Positions 43,784 to 53,600 of a stretch of 64,000 nucleotides of DNA are shown piece by piece. Below the pieces are notes generated by a model, which worked only from the letters and a program-made list of their open reading frames with translations, was not told the DNA's origin and made no database searches. Origin of the DNA: Dyella sp. M7H15-1 (GTDB lineage: Bacteria; Pseudomonadota; Gammaproteobacteria; Xanthomonadales; Rhodanobacteraceae); the NCBI RefSeq assembly GCF_004114615.1, contig NZ_CP035300.1:1674001-1738000 (forward strand). Direction: 5' to 3'. The first letter of the stretch is position 1; every line of letters starts with the position of its first letter. Both the position numbers and the translations under genes were made by a program.

Positions 43784-46309
43784 TCATCGAGGCACGTAGG
43801 CATCGTAATGCCCCGGCGTCTGCCGGATCACCACGGTGGTTCCTCCCAACTGTCCGGCTCGCGCGGAGACCATAGCGTCGTTCCGCCCCTGCTGCACCAC
43901 CACGACATCCAGATGGACGCCGTAAATATTCTCGATTTCGGCCACCACGTTCGCCGCGATATCGCTATCGGCATTGATCCAGCCACCCTCGGCGCCCGCC
44001 CGCGCGGCGACGTAACTTGCCATGTCATGGACTTCCGCCTCGGATTGACCGGTAAGTCCCATCAACACCGAATAGACGAAACACAGCGCGCCTCTGCCGC
44101 CATTGGCAAGAAGTTTGAGCCCGTGCCCCTGCATTCGCCTGCGCTCCGCCGTCACTCCAAGCTCGACAGGCAGGGCCGCAGCGCGATGCCGCGGTGCAAT
44201 TTGATGTGCCATGTACCCCTGATTACCCTGCTGCGCACCGTTGCCCGCAACGTTCTGGAACGCCTGATCCCACCCCGGCGCGATACGGTTGAGGAAGGCA
44301 TGCAACGCGTCCTGCGCAACTCGGCTCGCACTGGCCGGCGGCCGGACTGCACGCCGCCTTCCGTCGCCACGCCCTTTCGACGTCGAGCCCTTACCGCTCT
44401 CCTTGCTGCTCTTGCTGCCGCTCTCCTTGCTGCGCTTCCTGCTGCCCTGCTTGAAGAACTCGATATCTTCCTTGCTCGGCAAACCGCCAAGCCGTTCCAG
44501 CGTTTCCTTCAATTTCTTGTGGCTCTCCAGGCCCGCTTCGATGTTGGGCGGAAGCGGTGCGATTTCCCAGCCGACGGAGAGCAAACTAGCAAGCACTTCC
44601 TCCAGGTTGGCGAAATTGATCCGCTGCTCCTTCACGAATTCATAGACGGTGGGGAAACGCGCCACGAAACGCACCTTCGAGCCGTACTTTTTCCGTGCGG
44701 CCTTCCAATCCAGCGCCTTATCACCGAGTGCGGCCGCCAGTTCCTGCCAGAACTCGATCAGCGCCAACGACATGGCCAGCCCGCAACCACGGCAGGACGA
44801 GCGATTCAGCACCACCGTTACCAGCACGGCGTCATCGCGGCTTTCTGCCGACTTGACGCCCTTCGAACCCGCAGTGTCCTTGATGCGCTTGATCAGTCGC
44901 GCCTTCAATGCATCCCACGTTTCGGACAACAACAGGGATTGCTCCGCATGACTTTCCGTACCCTTGATGGTGAATCCCCTGCGGCTTCCCATAAGCAGCG
45001 GCTTTACGGCCTCCGCGGTTATCTCGTCGTTCCTCACCTTCCTCTTCAAATCCTCCAGGCTTTCTGCCAACTTCCCACTGCGCTCGCGGCCAAGATGGCT
45101 GCCGAAAAAGATCAGTTCCTGTTTGCCGCGCAGGTTGTCCGTCGACTTTCCGAGCATTTCGGCCACTCTTCTTTTGCTCTTGCGAACGGCCCGGGTATTG
45201 GGTTGGCTGTTGAGAGACGATGGAATGATCGTATTGCCCTCGAAGGCGAGCATGTTGGTATTGCGCGGATTGATGACGTCTTCCACGTGCAGCGCATCGG
45301 AGTGGTCGAGCGCCTGCTGGTAAAGACGCAGATGCTTCTTGTAGAGATCCTCGAAATCAAGCTCGCCTTCCGACTGCTCCGAGTCTTCGTCGCTGAAGAT
45401 GTCCTCCACGGCTTCGCGCTTTGTCCTGCGCTTCTTTTTGGGTTGTTTTTTCCTCTTTTCCTCTTCATAGAGTTCTTTGAAGATGGGGCCACCCTCTTCG
45501 TAAGGCGCCCGCGGATACGTCTCCAGATAAGCGGGGTAGAGGCTGCGATTCGCCGCCCTGCTCATCGTCTGGACAAACGTGACGATGGCGACCTGATCCT
45601 CCTTGGAAACGGGATCTTCGTTCTCGATGGCGGCCTGCAGAAACGTGATGATTTTATCGAGGCTCAACTCGCCCTTCAGTTTGCGCACCCGCTGAATGCA
45701 TGCCGATCCCGGTACAACAGGCGCGCAAGGCCATTCTGCTGCGGGCATCAGCGGCCCTTGCATCGCCCTTGCCCCCATCACATCCGCCTCCTGCTCCAGC
45801 GCCGCATCTTCATTGATGCGCGCACCGCCCTTCATCTGCATGGTGGGCGTGACGCGCTGCTGCTTCTGCTGCACCACGTGCCAGGCTTCGTGCGGCAGAT
45901 GCCGCTCCTGCCCCGGTGCCAGATGAATCTCTGTGCCTTGTGTGTATGCCAGCGCGCTCAGCGTCGACGGCTTGCGCGAATGGCGATGCACCACTACGTC
46001 GCTCATGTCCATGCCCGACAGCGCTTCGATGCCTGCGCGCAAGGGGGGCGGCAAACCATGGGGGGCTGCGGACGGCGGCGCAGCAGTGGCCGGCGACGGT
46101 GCACCGGCCATTCTCTGCACGGGTGGAGCCGCCATGGTGTATTGCTTCGGCGGCTCGTTGCGATGGCGCCATCCTTCCCGTGCATAGCGTGGCGGTTGCA
46201 CGAAACCTTGCAGTCCCGCGCCGCGATGCTCCTGGAACACCGGAGCGGCGTCGTTATCAGCCGCATGTTCGGCAACCTGCTGCGTTTTGTTCGAGAAAGG
46301 CTTGTACAT
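43784..46309 (-). CDS. Large eCIS-core (DUF4157) effector-like protein with deaminase-like and Cys-protease-like regions
   Basis: 841 aa from the ATG at 46309 (MYKPFSNKTQQ); upstream ATGs at 46321 and 46327 and a GTG at 46357 are alternatives. The eCIS-core/DUF4157 domain (about residues 80-180) has HEAWHVVQQKQ at 140-150, a form of the HExxH-VVQQ signature of toxins loaded by extracellular contractile injection systems. A strongly basic cluster KKQPKKKRRTKR (287-298) resembles a nuclear localisation signal. TESHAEQSLLL (His454, Glu456) followed by RSSCRGCG (Cys506, Cys509) fits a zinc cytidine-deaminase-like site. After a Lys/Ser/Gly linker (about 622-655) the C-terminal domain has GALCFVYS (Cys743) and GHYDAYVP (His834), like papain/OTU-type proteases. 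No signal peptide or injection-system gene is present. Domain functions are inference from motifs. Confidence 0.75.
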   Translation of the reverse strand: MYKPFSNKTQQVAEHAADNDAAPVFQEHRGAGLQGFVQPPRYAREGWRHRNEPPKQYTMAAPPVQRMAGAPSPATAAPPSAAPHGLPPPLRAGIEALSGMDMSDVVVHRHSRKPSTLSALAYTQGTEIHLAPGQERHLPHEAWHVVQQKQQRVTPTMQMKGGARINEDAALEQEADVMGARAMQGPLMPAAEWPCAPVVPGSACIQRVRKLKGELSLDKIITFLQAAIENEDPVSKEDQVAIVTFVQTMSRAANRSLYPAYLETYPRAPYEEGGPIFKELYEEEKRKKQPKKKRRTKREAVEDIFSDEDSEQSEGELDFEDLYKKHLRLYQQALDHSDALHVEDVINPRNTNMLAFEGNTIIPSSLNSQPNTRAVRKSKRRVAEMLGKSTDNLRGKQELIFFGSHLGRERSGKLAESLEDLKRKVRNDEITAEAVKPLLMGSRRGFTIKGTESHAEQSLLLSETWDALKARLIKRIKDTAGSKGVKSAESRDDAVLVTVVLNRSSCRGCGLAMSLALIEFWQELAAALGDKALDWKAARKKYGSKVRFVARFPTVYEFVKEQRINFANLEEVLASLLSVGWEIAPLPPNIEAGLESHKKLKETLERLGGLPSKEDIEFFKQGSRKRSKESGSKSSKESGKGSTSKGRGDGRRRAVRPPASASRVAQDALHAFLNRIAPGWDQAFQNVAGNGAQQGNQGYMAHQIAPRHRAAALPVELGVTAERRRMQGHGLKLLANGGRGALCFVYSVLMGLTGQSEAEVHDMASYVAARAGAEGGWINADSDIAANVVAEIENIYGVHLDVVVVQQGRNDAMVSARAGQLGGTTVVIRQTPGHYDAYVPR

Positions 46310-46385
46310 GACCGATTCCATCACCATGCCGGCATCGCCGCAGCAAGCATCGGGCACCGCTGCAAAGCATGTCCATTAGGGCTTT

Positions 46386-46397
46386 GGTCTTAAGACC
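46386..46397. promoter_or_regulatory. 12-bp palindrome upstream of the effector-like gene
   Basis: GGTCTTAAGACC is a perfect palindrome 77 bp upstream of the preferred start at 46309. It could be a regulator site; its short length means chance cannot be ruled out. Confidence 0.25.
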
Positions 46398-46523
46398 TAA
46401 GACGGTTCTGCACCCTCGCACGGGCGCGGTAAATTGCATGCATCGTTTTCCCAGCATGTATCCACCGCTACCCGGCATGTACGGCACGCCACTGCCATCG
46501 TTCCCACCGCTGTTCCCGCCGCT

Positions 46524-47621
<1,098 letters not shown>

Positions 47622-47625
<4 letters not shown>

Positions 47626-49007
47626 AGAAACATCTTGCCAGGATTGAGAATGCCATTCGGATCGAACACGCTCTTCACGCCGCGCATCAAGGCAATTTCT
47701 TCGGCACTGTGCGTGCTTTCCAGATAAGGCCGTTTGACCAGGCCAATCCCATGCTCGGCGGAAATGCTGCCACCATGCCGTTGCAGGGTTTCCGCCAGCA
47801 GCTTCGTCACGTGTTCGCATTGCGCGATGAAATCCGCGTCGGAAAGCGCTTCTGGCTTCAGCACGTTGATATGCAGATTGCCATCGCCGATATGCCCGAA
47901 CCACACCACTTCGATATGCGGATACTCGCGCGCCAGCAGCGCCTGGATCTCATGCAGAAACGCCGGCACCGCGCTGATGCGCACGGAGATATCGTTCTTA
48001 TACGGCTTATGCGGCGCCAGGCTTTCGGTAATGCCTTCACGCAACCGCCACAGCGTCGCGGCTTGCGCTTCGCTTTGCGCGATCACGCCGTCGCTGATCA
48101 ATCCTTGCTCCACGCCCTGCTCGAATGCCGCGAGCGCCGCTGCCTGCGCGTGTTCGTCGGGCGCATCGAATTCGGTGACCACGTAGTAAGGATGTTCACT
48201 ATCCATGGCACGCTGCGCGCCGTGTGCAAGCACGTGCCACAAGGCTACATCGGTGAAGAATTCAAACGCCTGCAAGGACAGATGCGCGCGGAACGAGGCA
48301 AATACCTGCATCAGCGCGTCCATGTCCGGTAGCGCCAGCAGCATCACCTGCGATGCGGGCGTGGGATCGGTCAAACGCAGTGTCGCTTCCACCACGATGC
48401 CCAGGGTACCTTCCGAACCGATCAGCAACTGCCGGAAATCGTAACCGCTGGAGTTTTTGATCAAACCACGATTGAGATCCAGCCATTCACCGTTGCCCGT
48501 CACCACCTTGAGACCGGCGATCCATTCGCGTGTATTGCCATAGCGAAGCACCCGGATGCCACCTGCATTGGTGGCAATGTTGCCACCCATGGAGCAGGAA
48601 CCGCGGGCGGCGAAGTCCACCGGATAGATCAGCCCATGCTCACGCGCGGCCGCATGCACGGCTTCCAGCACGATACCCGGCTGCACCGTCAGGGTGCGAT
48701 CCACGGCGTCGAAATCCAGCACGCGATTCATTCGCTCCAGGCTCAGCACCAGTTCCCCGTGCGCCGCCACCGCCCCGCCCGAGAGGCCCGTGCGGCCACC
48801 GGAGGGCACGATGGCCACCTTGTGCTCGTTAGCCCAACGCACGATGCCCTGCACTTCCTCCACCGATGCCGGCAGGGCGATCGCCAACGGCGCCGGCGTC
48901 CAGCGCCGAGTCCAGTCGCGACCATAGTGCTCCAGGTCGCCCGCATCGGTAAGCAAGCGCAGGGCAGGCAAACGGTGGGCAAGGTCGGCGAGGGCTGGAC
49001 GGGTCAT
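47622..49007 (-). CDS. FAD-linked oxidase, probable D-2-hydroxyglutarate dehydrogenase
   Basis: 461-aa GlcD/D2HGDH-type flavoprotein. The FAD-binding domain has PSGGRTGLSGGAVAAHGE and SCSMGGNIATNAGG. The C-terminal catalytic cap carries GHIGDGNLHIN and the metal/FAD motif SAEHGIGLVKR. It lies divergent from serA (110 bp between starts). SerA makes D-2-hydroxyglutarate as a by-product from 2-oxoglutarate and needs this enzyme to recycle it, so the pairing supports D2HGDH over glycolate or lactate oxidase. The start at 49007 follows family N-termini. Confidence 0.85.
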
Positions 49008-49116
49008 GACGGCTCCGAAGCGAAGGCCCCAGCGTGCCAGTGCGTAAGTGGTTCGTCCAGCGCTGCATCGCGGCAAAATCTGGCATAGTGTTTGGACTTC
49101 CAAAATCCAGTCTGCC

Positions 49117-50349
49117 ATGAAGACCTCGTACCCCAAGCAAGACATCAAGGTGCTGTTACTCGAAGGCGTCAGCCGTACCGCGGTGGAAACCTTTCAGCGC
49201 GCCGGCTACAGCCAGATCGAGCACCACGCCAAATCGCTGCCCGAGGACGAGTTGAAAGCGCGCATTGCCGACGCGTATATCATCGGCATCCGATCCCGCA
49301 CCCCTCTCACCGCCGACGTGCTGAAACACGCCAAGCGTCTGATCGCCGTGGGTTGCTATTGCATCGGCACCAATCAAGTGGAACTGGGTGCAGCGGCCAA
49401 GCTTGGCATTCCAGTCTTCAACGCGCCCTATTCCAACACCCGCAGCGTGGCGGAGCTGGTGATTGCCGAAACCATCATGCTGCTGCGTGGCATTCCACGG
49501 AAGAACGCGCTGTGCCATCGCGGCGGCTGGACCAAATCGGCCGCTGGCAGCTTCGAGGTGCGCGATAAGGTGCTCGGTATCGTCGGTTACGGCCATATCG
49601 GTACGCAGGTTGGCGTCCTTGCGGAAAGCCTCGGCATGCGCGTGATCTTCCACGATATCGAATCCAAATTGTCATTGGGCAATGCGCGCGCCGCAGCCAG
49701 TCTGGACGATCTGCTTGAGCGCGCCGACGTCGTCACGCTGCATGTGCCGGAAATGCCCTCGACCAAACTGATGATGGGCAAGACCGAACTCGACAAGATG
49801 AAGAAGGGCTCGCTGCTCATCAATGCCTCGCGCGGCACCGTGGTCGATATCGACGCGCTCGCCGAGATGTTGCACAACGAACATGTCGGTGGTGCAGCCA
49901 TCGACGTGTTCCCAATGGAACCCAAAGGCAACGATGATGCGTTCGTGTCGCCACTGATCGGGATGGACAACGTTATCCTTACTCCGCATATCGGCGGCAG
50001 CACGCTGGAAGCGCAAGACAATATCGGCATTGAAGTGGCCAGCAAGCTGGTGCGCTACAGCGACAACGGCTCCACGCTGTCCGCCGTCAATTTCCCGGAA
50101 GTCACTTTGCCCGAACATCCACGCAGCCGCCGCCTGTTGCATATCCATCGCAACGTGCCAGGCGTGCTTTCGCGCATCAACGAATTGTTCTCCGTCGGCA
50201 ATATCAACATCGATGCACAGTTCCTGCAGACCAGTGCGGACGTCGGTTACGTGGTCATCGATGTGTCCGCCGATGCGCAGCAAGCTGCATCGCTGAAGGA
50301 AAAGCTGGCGACGATTCCGGGAACGCTGCGTACGCGCGTGCTTTATTAA
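49117..50349 (+). CDS. serA: D-3-phosphoglycerate dehydrogenase
   Basis: 410-aa first enzyme of serine synthesis. Substrate loop RSRTPLT, NAD motif VLGIVGYGHIGTQVG (about 155-169), the catalytic Arg/Glu region NASRGTVVDIDALAEM and catalytic His in LTPHIGGSTLEAQDNIG. The C-terminal ACT domain (about 338-410, HRNVPGVLSRINELFSVGNI) confers serine feedback, as in the E. coli-type enzyme. The TAA stop codon is the first bases of the adjoining palindromic element. Confidence 0.96.
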   Translation: MKTSYPKQDIKVLLLEGVSRTAVETFQRAGYSQIEHHAKSLPEDELKARIADAYIIGIRSRTPLTADVLKHAKRLIAVGCYCIGTNQVELGAAAKLGIPVFNAPYSNTRSVAELVIAETIMLLRGIPRKNALCHRGGWTKSAAGSFEVRDKVLGIVGYGHIGTQVGVLAESLGMRVIFHDIESKLSLGNARAAASLDDLLERADVVTLHVPEMPSTKLMMGKTELDKMKKGSLLINASRGTVVDIDALAEMLHNEHVGGAAIDVFPMEPKGNDDAFVSPLIGMDNVILTPHIGGSTLEAQDNIGIEVASKLVRYSDNGSTLSAVNFPEVTLPEHPRSRRLLHIHRNVPGVLSRINELFSVGNINIDAQFLQTSADVGYVVIDVSADAQQAASLKEKLATIPGTLRTRVLY

Positions 50350-50639
50350 GGCAACGCTGAATAAGTATCGCCGTCGTCACCAGCCCTGTCTGTTCGTAGG
50401 CCATAGGGCCGACGGCGAAGGTAGACTGGCTGTCTATCGAGACGGCGGACCGAAGGCATGCGGACAGACAGGGCTGGCCCCAACATGTTGAATTTAAGAT
50501 GATGGGGTGACACCTGGAAGGCCCACAGGGTGTGCCGCGCGGCTTGGCAAGACGGCCAGTCTTCCCTGCGCCACGCAACACACCCTGCGAGCCTTCCAGG
50601 TGTCATGACGACGGCGATACTTATTCAGCGTTGCCTTAA
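50346..50639. mobile_element. Modular palindromic (MITE-like) element, copy 3
   Basis: 294-bp element with perfect 34-bp inverted ends (TTAAGGCAACGCTGAATAAG at 50346 and its complement ending 50639). Module A has CCCTGTCTG / CAGACAGGG arms with TAGACtggctGTCTA and GGCGGACCGAAGGCATGCGG. Module B has GACACCTGGAAGGC / GCCTTCCAGGTGTC arms around GCCGCGCGGCTTGGCAAGAC. Ends differ from copies 1 and 2 but the modular layout is the same. A lone copy of this element's end occurs at 58470-58486. Confidence 0.8.
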
Positions 50640-50661
50640 CATCAAAATATGGGAGAGTTCT

Positions 50662-53600
50662 ATGACACGCTGGTCATGGGGTCGCCGCATCCGCGGCGGA
50701 TGGTTGGGGTTGGGCATTTTAGGGATGATCAGCCTGCTGGGCGCCTGTCATCACGATCAAGGAAACAAACCCGCATTACAGGGGGAGCCTGCGGCAAGCA
50801 GCTCGGCACGTGCCTCGGCGAATCAGCCTTTTGCGCTGCTATCGGCCAGCTCCCAGACCACCGATTCACGTACCGCGATCACCCTGCACTTCAGTGCGGC
50901 GCTGGCCTCGGCCCAGCCATTCGACCAGCAGATCGCCGTGGCCGGCCCCCATGGTGAAGTGGTGAACGGAAGCTGGAGCCTGCAGGAAGGGGACAGCAAG
51001 ACCCTTAACTTCCCGTTTGTATCGCCAAACCAGCATTATTCCGTGGTGTTGCATGCCGGGTTGATGGCAACCGATGGGCGCACGCTAGGGCGCGAGATCA
51101 AACGCGATGTCTATTCCGGCAACCTGCAGCCAGCGCTCGGATTCGCCTCGACCGGCAGCGTGCTGCCGGCACGTGGTTCGCGCGGCCTACCGGTGGTGTC
51201 GGTGAATGTGCAGGATGCGGATATCGAATTCTTCCGCATCCACGATGACGCGCTATCCAACCTGTTCTGCGCGTATCCCCATAACAAGCACCGCGACAAC
51301 TATGAGCTGCAGCACGAGCCCAACACCTGGGACCGCTGCGAACACAGTGACCGCGCCAAGCTCGCGATGACGGACATGGGCGATTCCGTCTACGCCAACC
51401 ATTACACACTGGGTGGCGCGCAGAACGAACGCACCGTTACCTATATTCCTATCCAGGATGCGCCACAGCTTGCCCAGCCGGGCGTCTATATGGCGGTCAT
51501 CAAGCAGGGGGGCACCTTTACAGGTGGCTATGACACAGCCGTGTTTTTCGTCAGCGACTTGGGCTTGCATCTGCGTGTCTACCGTGACAACGCGCTGCTG
51601 CACGTTGCGTCGTTGCACGATGGGTCGCCGATCAGCAACGTCGCGATTGAAATCGATGGCGCCGACGGCCTTGCCAAGCTCAAGGCTACGACCGACGGCG
51701 ATGGCAATGCCTTGATCGCCTACAAAGTGAATCCCGCCGATGTGCTGATCGCCCGGCACGGCAAGGATGTGTCGGTACTGCCGTTCAACAAACCGGCGCT
51801 GGATGTTTCCAATTTCGACATCACCGGCCGTGTCGAAGCACCGTTCGAAGTGTTCGCCTGGTCCGGGCGCGATCTGTATCGCCCCGGCGAAACCCTGCAC
51901 GCATCCGCCCTGCTGCGTGACTACGACGGCAAGCCGATGAAATCGCAGGCGCTGTTCGTGCGCCTGAAGCAGCCAGACGGGCGCAGCCTGGTCGACACGC
52001 GATTGGAGCCGAAGGATCTCAACTACTTCGAGTTGAGCCAGGTGATTGCGGACGATGCACCAACCGGCCTGTGGCAGCTCGAATTCCGCCTTGACCCGGC
52101 CAGCAAGCAGGCCGTGCAGGCCTTCCCCTTCCACGTCGAAGAGTTCCTGCCCGAGCGCCTGAAAGTGGATTTGTCCAGCCCGCAGGCACGGCTTGCGCCG
52201 AACGAGCCGTTGAAACTGGCCGTTAGCTCCAGTTATCTCTACGGCGCCCCCGCCGACGGCAACCGCTTTACCGCCAAGCTGCTGGTGAAGCCGGAAGTGC
52301 ATCCGCTATCGAATCTACCGGATACCTTCTTCGGCAATCCGCTGACAGAGGTATCGAAAGAGGCGAAGGATGTCGTGGATGCCAAGCTCGATGCGCAAGG
52401 TCATCTCAAGGACGATATTAGCCTGCCCGATGACGTGAAACCGGTCGCACCCTTCACGGTGACCTTGTCAGGCAGCGTGTATGAAAGCGGTGGCCGCGCT
52501 GTTACGCGGTTGTTGAATCGGGTCTATTGGCCTGCCTCCGAACTGGTGGGTGTGCGCCCACTGTTTGATCCCATCCAGGGCGCGGAAAGTGAAGGTCATG
52601 CTTCGTTCGAAATCCTGCGCGCCAATGTGGATGGCAAGCTGGTCGCCGGTTCGCACCTGAAAGTACGCCTGCAACGCGAGATTCGCGATTTCTACTGGTT
52701 GTACGAACATGGCGACGACTGGAAGTCGAACGCCAACGTGCAATTGCAGCAGATCGATGAAAAGGACATCGACGTCGCCGCGGGTCAACGCGTGCAGGTC
52801 GACTTCCCGGTGGAATGGGGCGGTTATCGCCTGGAAGTCTATGATCCTGACACCAAGCTCACCGCGGTTTATCCCTTCTTTGCTGGCTATAGCTGGGACG
52901 ACGAGAACCTCGGCAAGGAAGCACGCCCAGACAAGGTGAAGCTGGCGCTGGACAAGGCGCGCTATCGTGCTGGCGATACCATGCAGGTAACCGTCACGCC
53001 ACCGCACAATGGCCCTGGCGTGTTGCTCGTCGAATCCGACCATTTGCTATACACGCAAAATATCCAAGCCACGGCTGGCGCCACCTTCTCGATCCCGGTC
53101 ACCAAGGATTGGGAGCGGCACGATGTGTACGTCGTCGCGCTGGTGTTCCGCGGCGGTGATGCCACCGAGCACACCACTCCGGCACGCGCCATGGGCATCG
53201 AACATGTGACGATGGATCGCAACGACCGGCGCATTCTGCTGAAGCTCAGTGCACCCAGCATGATGCGTCCAGGCAATCCGCTCGACGTGACGGTGCAGGC
53301 CGATGGGCTTTCGGGCCAGCACGCCTATGTCACGCTGTCTGCCGTCGATCAGGGTGTGCTGAACATCACCAACTATTCGGTACCCGACGCTTGGGCATGG
53401 ATGTTCGCCAAGCGTGCGCTGGGCGTGGATGCCTACGACCTCTACAGCCGCGTGATCGAAGCGATGGATGGCGCTGAAGCCAAGCTCCGCTACGGCGGCG
53501 ACATGAGCGGCAAGGGCCTGCCGCATGCCGCGCGCCTGAATCCGCGCGTGCAGATCGTCGACCTGTTTGCCGGCCCAATCGCCTTTGATGCACAAGGCAA

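Noticed and set aside
43745-46393. 882-codon plus-strand frame antisense to the effector-like gene
   Set aside because: It spans almost the same interval as the minus-strand gene, but its product is Arg/His/Leu-rich without domains, whereas the minus strand shows clear eCIS-core and active-site motifs.
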